DNA from: Echinicola marina
GTDB lineage: Bacteria > Bacteroidota > Bacteroidia > Cytophagales > Cyclobacteriaceae
NCBI RefSeq assembly: GCF_020463795.1
Contig: NZ_CP080025.1
Span: 3,035,501 to 3,099,500 of the forward strand
Length of the DNA stretch: 64,000 bases
Reading direction: 5' to 3'
The translations under genes were made by a program, and so were the position numbers. Numbering within the stretch: the first letter of the stretch is position 1; each line of letters begins with the position of its first letter. The notes under the pieces are model-generated. The model made no database searches and was not told the DNA's origin. It saw only the letters and a list, made by a program, of their open reading frames with translations. Shown one piece after another: positions 18,348 through 26,051 of this stretch.

Positions 18348-18377
18348 AAAACGGGATGGTTTTGATCATCCCGTTTT
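18348..18377 (+). terminator. Terminator in the 18.0-18.8 kb gap
   Basis: AAAACGGGATG/CATCCCGTTTT stem with an 8-base loop. It would end a transcript carrying the small membrane peptide. Confidence 0.7.
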
Positions 18378-18530
18378 CTGTTTGTCAGAGTTTTTTATTT
18401 TACATCACAACTTGATTTTTTTAAAGTATTATTATAACGACCTGTTGTAACTTACTTTGTCCTTTAATTATTAATAAACCTTCTGTATGACTGCTTGATA
18501 TATAATAGACTTAACTTAGTCCTGCTTTGT

Positions 18531-18538
18531 TATGTTTG
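18531..18538 (+). promoter_or_regulatory. -7-like element before the TonB receptor
   Basis: TATGTTTG fits TAnnTTTG, about 286 bases before the receptor start; no good -33 element. If real, it would give the receptor mRNA a long leader. Confidence 0.3.
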
Positions 18539-18707
18539 AAACGGGGAGAATTATCATTGAAGTGTTTGTCATTGGAGAGTTGTTGATAAAAAAAATAAAT
18601 GCACTAAGGGTTTTTATTTTCTATGGTGTCTTCTAATTACAGGGACTTTTACATGTCCCGAATATCCCCGAAGTGACCAATAAAACACTAAACACATTAT
18701 TTAGGCG

Positions 18708-18771
18708 AATTAAATAGGGAGGCGCCTATCTCAATGCTTCTTTTGAGTAGCTTGTAAAGCACTATTTAATT
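18708..18771 (+). promoter_or_regulatory. Structured leader of the TonB receptor gene
   Basis: AATTAAATAG (18708-18717) pairs exactly with CTATTTAATT (18762-18771), closing a 64-base structure that contains the palindrome AGGCGCCT. A second hairpin (GGGAC...GTCCC) lies at about 18641-18659. Both are in the probable 5' leader of the receptor mRNA. Confidence 0.45.
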
Positions 18772-18823
18772 ATGTGGAGATTTAATTTTCTTTTAGTTTT
18801 GAGCTTTTGAAAATAATAATAAA

Positions 18824-21187
18824 ATGAAGGTGAAAAGTTTGTCCTGTTTACAGCTTAAATTATTGTTGCTGTTTTTTATGATTGCCTGTTCTACTTATCC
18901 ACTTTTGGCACAAGAGAAAGTTACCATCAGTGGGACTATAGAAGATGCCAGTAGTGGTGAAGGCTTGATTGGAGCTACGGTGTTTGTAAAGGAATTGGCT
19001 ACCGGTGCAACTAGTAATGTATATGGCTTTTATTCATTGACAGTCCCTAAAGGAGCCTATACATTGGTGTATAGTTTTGTGGGCTATGAAGCCGTTAACA
19101 AAACGATCGATTTGGAAAAAGATCAAAGTATTAATGTGGAGCTAGAGCCTGCTTCAGCCCAATTAGAGGAGGTGGTAGTGATCGCTGATCCTGAAGATTC
19201 TAATGTCCGCTCAACACAAATGAGCGTGAACAAATTGGATATGCGGGAGGTGTCAGCCATTCCAGTGATTTTTGGAGAAAAGGATATTGTGAAAACTATT
19301 CAATTACTTCCGGGGATTAAATCCAGTGAAGGGGGAGGTGGATTCTTTGTTCGAGGAGGGAGTGCAGACCAAAACCTTATTTTATTGGATGAAGCCCCCG
19401 TTTATAACGCCTCGCATTTATTGGGTTTCTTTTCGGTTTTTAATTCTGATGCCATTAAGGATTTGACCATTTATAAAGGACATATTCCTGCAGAGTATGG
19501 TGGCAGGGCCTCTTCCGTGTTGGATATCAAAATGAAGGAGGGCAATAATAAGCAGTTTGCAGCTCAGGGCGGTATAGGCTTGATTTCCTCCAGGGCAACC
19601 ATTGAAGCGCCAATTGTTAAGGATAAGGGCTCATTTGTGATTTCAGGAAGGAGGACTTATGTGGATATGTTCCTTAAACTTTCCAATAATGAAGATCTGA
19701 GCAATTCTACTCTTTACTTTTATGACCTTAATGCCAAAGCAAACTATCGGTTAGGAGAAAAGGATAGGGTATTCGTATCCGGGTACTTTGGAAGGGATAA
19801 TTTTGGTTTTAATGATCAGTTTGGTTTTGATTGGGGGAATGCTACTGCCACTGCCAGATGGAATCACCTTTTCAATGATCGGCTTTTTCTAAATACCACA
19901 GCTGTTTTCAGTGATTATAATTATGATGTGGAAATTATGGCTGAAGAGGAAGACGGTGAAATGAATGGTTTTAAGGTGATGTCGGCCATCCAGGATATTA
20001 GTTTAAAGGAAGATTTTGAATATTATATTAGTCCCGAAAACACTTTAAGGTTTGGAGTAAGTGGGATACGTCATAATTTCCTTCCAGGGGAAATTGTCCC
20101 TCAGGGTGATTCTTATATCAATGCCCAAGAATTGCAAAAGAAGTATGCTTGGGAAACTGCTGCTTATGTTTCTGAAGATTTAAATATTTCTCCAAGTTTA
20201 AATGTTAATGCTGGTTTAAGGTATTCATGGTTTGCACAGATAGGGCCAGGTGAAATATACACCTATGATGAGGATGGAGATATTGTAGATTCAAAAGACT
20301 ATAAGAGTGGTGAGATAATCAAGACTTATGGTGGTCTAGAGCCTCGCTTGGGGATAACCTATTTGTTGAATGAAACCACTTCGATCAAAGCATCTTATGG
20401 CAGGAACAGGCAATACTTGCATTTGGTTTCCAATTCCAATGCCGGCACACCTATAGACTTATGGATTCCATCCAGTAACAATGTAAAACCTCAAATAGCT
20501 GATCAGATTGCTTTGGGCTATTTCAGAAATTTTGAAGGTAATGCCTATGAAGGATCTGTGGAGGTTTACTATAAAGACATGCAAAACCAAGTGGATTATA
20601 AGACAGGTGCAGAATTAGTCTTTAATGAAAATGTAGAGTCTCAGTTATTGTTTGGAAAGGGCTGGTCTTATGGGGCGGAGTTTTTCCTGAGAAAAAATAA
20701 GGGGGACTTAACGGGTTGGATCAGTTATACATTGTCTAAGACCCAAAGAAAGTTTGAAGGGGTAGATTATGGCGAGGTTTACCCAGCAAGTTGGGACCGG
20801 CCACATGATTTTTCCATAGTGGGTATGTATCAGTTGAATAAAAAGTGGAATTTATCTGCTTCATTCGTTTATAGATCTGGTGATGCAGTAACCTATCCAG
20901 TGGGTAAATATGAATCCAAAGGCGAGGTCATCAATCTATATGACAAAAGGAATAATAGTCGCTTGCCTGATTATCATCGATTGGATTTGGGAGCCACGAT
21001 GAAGTTGAAAAATACTGAGCGTTTTGAGTCTGATTTGAACTTTTCGATTTATAATGCTTATGCAAGAAAGAATGCTTTTTTGGTGAATTTTAGAGAAAGT
21101 AGGGAGGATCCTAGCAAAACAGAAGCGGTGAAGTTCTCCCTTTTCAGTATTCTACCTTCTATTACTTATAACTTTAGATTTAAATAA
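18824..21187 (+). CDS. TonB-dependent outer-membrane receptor
   Basis: 787 residues. Signal peptide (to LLAQ), then a CarboxypepD_reg-like domain (about 32-115: VTISGTIEDASSGEGLIGATV...YGFYSLTVPKGAYTLVYSFVGYE), then the plug domain (about 135-235: GFFVRGGSADQNLILLDEAPVY, EYGGRASSVLDIKMKEG), then a beta-barrel ending in F (YNFRFK). It imports an unknown ligand across the outer membrane using TonB energy. Not a SusC by length or partner: the next gene, one base after the stop, encodes a DUF4249 lipoprotein rather than SusD. The two form an operon. Confidence 0.93.
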   Translation: MKVKSLSCLQLKLLLLFFMIACSTYPLLAQEKVTISGTIEDASSGEGLIGATVFVKELATGATSNVYGFYSLTVPKGAYTLVYSFVGYEAVNKTIDLEKDQSINVELEPASAQLEEVVVIADPEDSNVRSTQMSVNKLDMREVSAIPVIFGEKDIVKTIQLLPGIKSSEGGGGFFVRGGSADQNLILLDEAPVYNASHLLGFFSVFNSDAIKDLTIYKGHIPAEYGGRASSVLDIKMKEGNNKQFAAQGGIGLISSRATIEAPIVKDKGSFVISGRRTYVDMFLKLSNNEDLSNSTLYFYDLNAKANYRLGEKDRVFVSGYFGRDNFGFNDQFGFDWGNATATARWNHLFNDRLFLNTTAVFSDYNYDVEIMAEEEDGEMNGFKVMSAIQDISLKEDFEYYISPENTLRFGVSGIRHNFLPGEIVPQGDSYINAQELQKKYAWETAAYVSEDLNISPSLNVNAGLRYSWFAQIGPGEIYTYDEDGDIVDSKDYKSGEIIKTYGGLEPRLGITYLLNETTSIKASYGRNRQYLHLVSNSNAGTPIDLWIPSSNNVKPQIADQIALGYFRNFEGNAYEGSVEVYYKDMQNQVDYKTGAELVFNENVESQLLFGKGWSYGAEFFLRKNKGDLTGWISYTLSKTQRKFEGVDYGEVYPASWDRPHDFSIVGMYQLNKKWNLSASFVYRSGDAVTYPVGKYESKGEVINLYDKRNNSRLPDYHRLDLGATMKLKNTERFESDLNFSIYNAYARKNAFLVNFRESREDPSKTEAVKFSLFSILPSITYNFRFK

Positions 21188-21188
21188 A

Positions 21189-22001
21189 ATGAAGTCGAAT
21201 TTATATTTAGCCCTTTTTGCTGTGATTTCCTTGTTTTCCTGTGAGGAGGTTATTGATATCAGTTTAGAAGAAGTTGAGCCCAGGATTGTGATAGAAGGGA
21301 TTGTGACGGATCAGCCCGGTCCCTACACCGTTAGCATCAGCAAATCGGTAGGGTTTTATGAAGACAATGAATTTCCAGGAGTGGAAGGCGCTTATGTGGA
21401 AATTTCCGATGATTTGGGAAATGTAGATGTCTTGGAGGATTTAGGAGAGGGCAAGTACCAGACGACCGAACTGCAAGGACAAAGAGGAGTAAATTATTCC
21501 ATTAAGGTAGAGGTGGAGGGAAATACCTATACGGCGGAGAGTAAAATGCAGGAGAAACAAGTTATGATTGATTCTCTGGCTATTCGTTATGAAGAGGAGT
21601 CTTTGTTTTATAAAGAAGGTTATTACTTAAAGGCTTATTTTGAAGACCCTCCCGGTCTGGGAAATTATTATAGTTTTAATGTTTATGTCAATGGTGAGGT
21701 ATATGTGTTCGATAATGATGGGGAAATGATAGAAGACGATAATTTTTGGCTTTGGGATGATAAGTTTACTGATGGCAATGTGCAGGATTATGATTTTCCG
21801 CATACCTTAAAAGAAGGAGATGAGTTGTATGTAATGTTGAGGCATCTTAATTGGTCCACTTATGATTATTATAGGACTTTGGTGGAAGTGATCGATGGAG
21901 GAGGAGTGGCACCATCTAATCCATTGTCTAATTTTGGTGATACTGCTTTAGGCTATTTTGCAGCTTATTCGGTTACGGATATAGAGGGGGAGGTAGAGTG
22001 A
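21189..22001 (+). CDS. DUF4249 lipoprotein, partner of the TonB receptor
   Basis: 270 residues starting one base after the receptor stop, so translation is probably coupled. Lipobox LFSCEEV near residue 18. The N-terminal half has an Ig-like beta-sandwich pattern (VIEGIVTDQPGPYTVSISKSVGFY), which is characteristic of DUF4249. These proteins are surface lipoproteins regularly encoded next to TonB receptors and probably help capture the ligand; the ligand is unknown. A strong terminator follows. Confidence 0.85.
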   Translation: MKSNLYLALFAVISLFSCEEVIDISLEEVEPRIVIEGIVTDQPGPYTVSISKSVGFYEDNEFPGVEGAYVEISDDLGNVDVLEDLGEGKYQTTELQGQRGVNYSIKVEVEGNTYTAESKMQEKQVMIDSLAIRYEEESLFYKEGYYLKAYFEDPPGLGNYYSFNVYVNGEVYVFDNDGEMIEDDNFWLWDDKFTDGNVQDYDFPHTLKEGDELYVMLRHLNWSTYDYYRTLVEVIDGGGVAPSNPLSNFGDTALGYFAAYSVTDIEGEVE

Positions 22002-22095
22002 TAGGCCCAGTTTTTATGTGCTTTCAATGGGGTTACGGTTGGTGATTTCTTGACAATGTAGTTTGGAAACTAACCTTACAAATTAATTAGTAATG

Positions 22096-22134
22096 AAAAC
22101 TCCTCCCACTTAAAGTCATGGGAGGAGTTTTTTG
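22096..22134 (+). terminator. Terminator of the receptor/DUF4249 operon
   Basis: 11-bp stem AACTCCTCCCA/TGGGAGGAGTT, followed by a T-run. Confidence 0.85.
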
Positions 22135-22195
22135 TTTGTAAGAGGACAAGAAAAAGGGTTGCAGAAAGCTTAGCCTCAATTTATAAGTAGCTTTT

Positions 22196-22370
22196 TTAAC
22201 CCGGATTATGCATTAGCAATCGTAGTGAGGGCTGAAAATGCAAGAAAATCAGGCTGTTTGGAGACTGAGGCATAGCACCGCTATGGTGAAGTCGAAAACA
22301 GCAGCAAAGCGACTGATTTTAAAGAATTTTCAGTCCGTAATAGATAAGCTAATGCATATTTCGGGTTTAA
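22196..22370 (+). repeat. Palindromic dispersed repeat, copy A (175 bp)
   Basis: The ends are imperfect inverted repeats: TTAACCCGGATTATGCATTA on the left, and TTAAACCCGAAATATGCATT read from the right on the other strand. Inner halves also pair (AAAATCAG near 22246 with CTGATTTT near 22313). Copy B at 28179-28315 has the same outer and inner blocks in reverse orientation. It has no credible coding content: a 78-codon open frame here is by chance. Non-autonomous MITE- or REP-like element. Confidence 0.7.
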
Positions 22371-22385
22371 TGGTTACTAATCCTA

Positions 22386-25181
22386 TCAATTGGATATTGT
22401 TATTTCACTTTTGGTCACCTTATAGACCAATTCCTGATAGCCTATATTGCCATTTTCTGAGATGGCCTCAATGACAATCATGATATTTCCGGTAATATCC
22501 CCGTTATAAAAGCTGACGGTAGCTTTTCCATTTTCGTCGGTTATGACCTGTGGCTGCCAGTGAACCAGTGTCCTTAGATCTGGTTTAACCCAGTCTTCTG
22601 AACTGATATGTTGATATTTTGGGGTGTAAAATTCCTTAGAGGGTGAATAAAGCGGGATGGCTGCTTTGAGGATTCCTGGGGGCTGCTGGACACTGAAAAT
22701 CCCTTTTCCAGCGAGGGTATAGATAGCAATTACATTTCCAGTCATGGGAATTTCTAAAGGGTTGGCTTGGGGATATACCTCCATATATAATTCACTGAAG
22801 CGGTTAGCAAAGCGAATCAATTCTACACTTTTTACTTCAGAAGGAGGAATGTTGGGGATAAGGTCATAATTATAGTTGATCACAGGGATGCCATCGATTA
22901 CCACCAGTGTTTCTTCACCACCTGGAATAGTTGCTTTTAGATAACTTCCTTCTGGACCTCCTAGGCTATCTTCTCCATAAGTTGCTTCCATTCGTTCAAT
23001 TCTGATTTCAGGATAGTTGAACAAAAGTACGCTGTACAGTCCATAAGACCATTTTTCTTCTTTTTCTTGGATTTCCTCTCCCCCAATGACCTTGTCAGGC
23101 TTGCCAAAGCGCTTTGTGACCTTTTCCCTTTCTGAGGTCATAAGATAATCTTCCACGATGACTTCTTCTAGTTCAAATGCATCATTTGATAGCCTGAATG
23201 CGCGATCTACCTTGTTTTTCTCCTGTTGTTGGGTGATCAAAGCAAATTGGGTACTGTCCAGGTCTTCGATGGACTTTCTGTGGTCAAAATCGAAGGGAGG
23301 GAAGGGGGACTTATCCAGGGTGATGGTATAGTTTTTATTCTTTCCTGATTTGTTGGCGCTTTGGATGAGAATATTGAGTTTGTGGCCAAAGGCATCCGGT
23401 ATGGGGAAGTGAAAACGACCCAAACTATCCGTGTTTTGGGCTTGAAAATATGGTTTGTCCCCAAAGGTCATTAAGGTTAATGCCGCACCTTCCTTTTTCT
23501 TTTTGGGTGAAAGTACTCCACCTACTGTCCCAGAAACATGTAAAGAAGTTTCAGGTTGGTAAATGATGGAATCAAGTTCTTGGGTATAGTTGTACCTTCT
23601 CCAACCCTGCGTGAGCATTAGCGCTTCCATGTCTTGATGCCGTTGGTCGTTATGGGTATCAAAATAATAGCCTGGGTTTTCAATTTCCCCTTTTAAGTCA
23701 GCATTAAGCAAGAGCTGGGAGAGGATATTTTGTCGGTTTTGTTGGCTTTCTCCTATCAGGTCACTATTAATGACCAAGACTGATAAATTTACTTTTTCTG
23801 GCTTGTCTTCTGGATCCAATACCCTTATGTCAATGGCTGTTTTTTTTCTTTGAAGGTAGGTAGAGGTATCTGTTTTTGCTTGGACTTTAAGCCTGTTTTC
23901 AGGTCTTTCATTGAAATAAAGTCTTTCGGCTACAGGCTGGCGGTTTTTGTCCAGTAGTGTAAAGGAAAGGACTCCTTCAGGTAGGTTGCTTTTGGACAGA
24001 GGCACCATCATTTCTCCTTTTCTGAGGCGGCCTTTCATCATGTAATATTCTATGCCCCTACATTTGATTTGGATAAATACACTATCGTTAATTGGCTTGG
24101 AATTGACTGAGACTAATCTGATTTTGTTTTCTCCCCGAATGATAGAAAAGCTTTGTCCTTGTGGCTTTGCTTGTGGCAATGGGTATTGGAAACTCAGTGA
24201 AGTGTCCTTTAGGGAAGAGATACTTGCAAAATATTGTTTTGTGCTATCTGGCAATAAAAATAGGGTGCCCATGCCGAGATGGTTGCCTTCAAAATCCGTG
24301 ATGATTTCTCCTTCGTTATTTACAATATTCCCTTTTACTGTGATGCCCTTTCCCTTTTGGTCCACGGCTTTGAATCCTATTTTGCTTATTTGACCGTGAA
24401 TCATATCGCCTCCTTCAGGAAAAAACTGTAGGTCGATATTGTCTTGGCCTAAAGAAAAGGTCTTGGTAAATCTTTGGCCATTTTCTGTAGATATGCTCAG
24501 GGTGGCCAAGTTACTTTCTACATCTACCGGATATGCCAAGGTATAAAGGTCATTAGCCTCAGCTTTTAGCTTAAGAGTATCTCTTTTTTGGTTTATGTCA
24601 AGGTAAATATCTAGTTTTTTCTGGTGCAGGCTATCAATTATTTTTGGCAAAAAACGGGCATTTAACCAAAATTCTCCGGGAGATCTTTCTGATAGAAATA
24701 CATTGTTGATAGGCGAGTCTTGTTTCTGGTCCAGTGCAGGGAAAATATCTATATACTCTTCAAAAACAAAACGGTCGCCAAAATTATTGTTCCATTGGGT
24801 GTACGCTCTGATCAGGTATTTTCCTTCGGGGTATTTTGGGGATAGATCGAAAAAATTATCCCCAAGACCATTTGAAAGTTTCATGACTTTTTCGTCTTTA
24901 ACTTTTTCATCTGGGCCTATCAGCTGAACATATAATATACTGCTTAGTTGGCTCGGAGCATGATGTAGTCCTTCTGTGACGATACCTTTGATCCAAATAG
25001 TCTCGTCTGTGGTGTAGGTTTTTCTGTCCAGTTGTAGGTATATTTTCTCTGACAAGGCTGAAAGTGACTGGATTTTAAGATGCTGGGCCTTCAAAGGTGC
25101 CGTGGAAAAAAGACATGCCAAGATAAAATATAGGAGGGCCTGAAAAAGGGAACGTTTAATAGATTTAAACTTATTCATCAA
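22386..25181 (-). CDS. Large secreted MG2-like / TonB-plug-like protein
   Basis: 931 residues with a signal peptide (ending PLKAQ). The N-terminal part (about 35-150: EKIYLQLDRKTYTTDETIWIKG, GLGDNFFDLSPKYPEGKYLIRAY) resembles the MG2 domain of alpha-2-macroglobulin-like proteins. The middle holds further beta-sandwich domains and a CarboxypepD_reg-like segment (about 545-620). Near residues 745-840 comes a plug-like segment (ETLVVIDGIPVINYNYDL, PPSEVKSVELIR). There is no room for a TonB receptor barrel, and no thioester motif was seen. Such hybrids are frequent in Bacteroidota but uncharacterised. Envelope location is likely. The two tRNA-like genes lie upstream. Confidence 0.75.
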   Translation of the reverse strand: MMNKFKSIKRSLFQALLYFILACLFSTAPLKAQHLKIQSLSALSEKIYLQLDRKTYTTDETIWIKGIVTEGLHHAPSQLSSILYVQLIGPDEKVKDEKVMKLSNGLGDNFFDLSPKYPEGKYLIRAYTQWNNNFGDRFVFEEYIDIFPALDQKQDSPINNVFLSERSPGEFWLNARFLPKIIDSLHQKKLDIYLDINQKRDTLKLKAEANDLYTLAYPVDVESNLATLSISTENGQRFTKTFSLGQDNIDLQFFPEGGDMIHGQISKIGFKAVDQKGKGITVKGNIVNNEGEIITDFEGNHLGMGTLFLLPDSTKQYFASISSLKDTSLSFQYPLPQAKPQGQSFSIIRGENKIRLVSVNSKPINDSVFIQIKCRGIEYYMMKGRLRKGEMMVPLSKSNLPEGVLSFTLLDKNRQPVAERLYFNERPENRLKVQAKTDTSTYLQRKKTAIDIRVLDPEDKPEKVNLSVLVINSDLIGESQQNRQNILSQLLLNADLKGEIENPGYYFDTHNDQRHQDMEALMLTQGWRRYNYTQELDSIIYQPETSLHVSGTVGGVLSPKKKKEGAALTLMTFGDKPYFQAQNTDSLGRFHFPIPDAFGHKLNILIQSANKSGKNKNYTITLDKSPFPPFDFDHRKSIEDLDSTQFALITQQQEKNKVDRAFRLSNDAFELEEVIVEDYLMTSEREKVTKRFGKPDKVIGGEEIQEKEEKWSYGLYSVLLFNYPEIRIERMEATYGEDSLGGPEGSYLKATIPGGEETLVVIDGIPVINYNYDLIPNIPPSEVKSVELIRFANRFSELYMEVYPQANPLEIPMTGNVIAIYTLAGKGIFSVQQPPGILKAAIPLYSPSKEFYTPKYQHISSEDWVKPDLRTLVHWQPQVITDENGKATVSFYNGDITGNIMIVIEAISENGNIGYQELVYKVTKSEITISN

Positions 25182-25296
25182 ACAATGAGATAGGTATAGT
25201 TTTGGAAAAGCTTAAAAATAAATGATTTAATTTGATAATGAAAAAATTAGTTTTTGAGCTTTGGATATCCTTAGATGGATGGTTAAGACAGGAGAT

Positions 25297-25329
25297 AAAA
25301 AAAGCTATGAAACAATATCTCATAGCTTT
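25297..25329 (-). terminator. Terminator of tRNA-like RNA 1
   Basis: AAAGCTATGA/TCATAGCTTT stem with loop AACAATATC, followed on the minus strand by seven T. Identical to the terminator of copy 2. Confidence 0.85.
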
Positions 25330-25386
25330 AGTCAATTAACAATAAACCCAAAATAACCTGCTGTAAGAGAAGGACTCGAACCTCCA
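25299..25386 (-). repeat. Duplicated 3' half of the tRNA-like genes, unit 1
   Basis: The 88 bases at 25299-25386 match 25644-25731 (offset 345) with one difference, A25366 versus G25711. The shared unit spans terminator, 3' tail, acceptor 3' strand and T arm; the 5' halves do not align. Confidence 0.9.
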
Positions 25387-25454
25387 GAGTTGCTGTATTG
25401 AGTTTTCAACTCTTCCTGTAGAATAAGTTTAGTTTTAAACGTTGTCTTCTTACA
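25361..25454 (-). ncRNA. tRNA-like RNA 1 (acceptor and T arm only)
   Basis: A 94-base body on the minus strand. Acceptor stem TGTAAGA/TCTTACA (7 bp, perfect). T arm GGAGG-TTCGAGT-CCTTC with the canonical T loop. The 62 bases between them do not make a D or anticodon arm. They form a hairpin GTTTA/TAAAC and a 7-bp stem AGAGTTG/CAACTCT. The 3' end reads G-CA-GG, so CCA is not encoded. The gene has its own consensus promoter (25486-25517) and terminator (25297-25329). It is a tRNA-like, not a functional tRNA; whether it is aminoacylated is open. Something like a minimal tmRNA-type acceptor domain is conceivable, but no tag frame was found. Confidence 0.65.
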
Positions 25455-25485
25455 GTATAAAAAGCTTTTTGCTTTTTGTGTGATA

Positions 25486-25517
25486 CAAAATTAATAAAAC
25501 TTTTTGAAAAAAATCAA
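25486..25517 (-). promoter_or_regulatory. Consensus promoter of tRNA-like RNA 1
   Basis: Minus strand: TTG (25515-25517), 21-base spacer, TAATTTTG (25486-25493). After the start a small hairpin AAAAAGC/GCTTTTT precedes the tRNA-like body. Confidence 0.65.
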
Positions 25518-25643
25518 TTATCTATATAAAATAAATAGAAAATATGTTTTATATAGATAGAAAACGATTGCAATTTTATTTAATGAACCATTGACTTGGG
25601 ATTATGGCAGTGGTGTACTCATGTATTATGTCTTATAAAACAC

Positions 25644-25674
25644 AAAAAGCTATGAAACAATATCTCATAGCTTT
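25644..25674 (-). terminator. Terminator of tRNA-like RNA 2
   Basis: Same stem as copy 1 (AAAGCTATGA/TCATAGCTTT), followed on the minus strand by five T. Confidence 0.8.
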
Positions 25675-25731
25675 AGTCAATTAACAATAAACCCAAAATA
25701 ACCTGCTGTAGGAGAAGGACTCGAACCTCCA
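25644..25731 (-). repeat. Duplicated 3' half of the tRNA-like genes, unit 2
   Basis: Partner of 25299-25386, 87 of 88 bases identical. The single difference lies in the acceptor stem and is balanced by a change in the opposite strand (A-T pair in copy 1, G-C pair in copy 2). Confidence 0.9.
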
Positions 25732-25829
25732 CGGAGTAGTTAGGCAAAATACGAGCTCGCTATTTGCTTTATCCCAGCTTCTCCACCCCCGAGACAGGAG
25801 GGCTTGTCTGCCAATTTCAACACCCTACA
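25706..25829 (-). ncRNA. tRNA-like RNA 2 (class II-like, GUC in anticodon loop)
   Basis: A 124-base body. Acceptor TGTAGGG/TCCTACA (one G-U). Then U8 G9, a 3-bp D stem TTG/CAA with loop AAATTGGCAGA as in tRNA-Leu, anticodon stem CCCTC/GGGGG with loop CTGTCTC, a variable region of about 50 bases with GGAG/CTCC and an inner hairpin GCAAA/TTTGC, and T arm GGAGG-TTCGAGT-CCTTC. The loop would read GUC (Asp), but the class II shape and U at 37 do not fit tRNA-Asp. The 3' end is G-CA-GG without CCA. It has its own promoter and terminator. It may be a divergent tRNA-Leu relative, a specialised tRNA-like RNA or an expressed tRNA relic. Confidence 0.6.
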
Positions 25830-25867
25830 GTATAGATGAAAAGACCTTTTATCTCTTCCTTATGATA

Positions 25868-25897
25868 CAAAGGTAATATACTGGTTTTTAAATTCAA
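25868..25897 (-). promoter_or_regulatory. Consensus promoter of tRNA-like RNA 2
   Basis: Minus strand: TTG (25895-25897), 19-base spacer, TACCTTTG (25868-25875). The leader then contains a hairpin AGATAAAAG/CTTTTCATCT before the tRNA-like body, comparable in place to the leader hairpin of copy 1. Confidence 0.65.
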
Positions 25898-26017
25898 AAT
25901 AATTCAATAAATAAATTGAAATATTAGTGATTTTTTAATTTATACCATTGTTTGGTGTTGTATCTGTAATTAACGGTTTTGTTTATACGCGGTTTTTGAA
26001 CTTGATTTTTAGGTAAT

Positions 26018-26048
26018 AAAAAAGGACCAACAGGTGTGGTCCTTAATG
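26018..26048 (-). terminator. Terminator of the M3 peptidase gene
   Basis: AAGGACCA/TGGTCCTT stem with a 7-base loop and, on the minus strand, a TTTTTT run. It isolates the tRNA-like genes downstream from the peptidase transcript. Confidence 0.85.
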
Positions 26049-26051
26049 TTT

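Noticed and set aside
22238-22474. 78-codon plus-strand frame
   Set aside because: Lies inside the palindromic repeat and runs into the end of the convergent MG2 gene.
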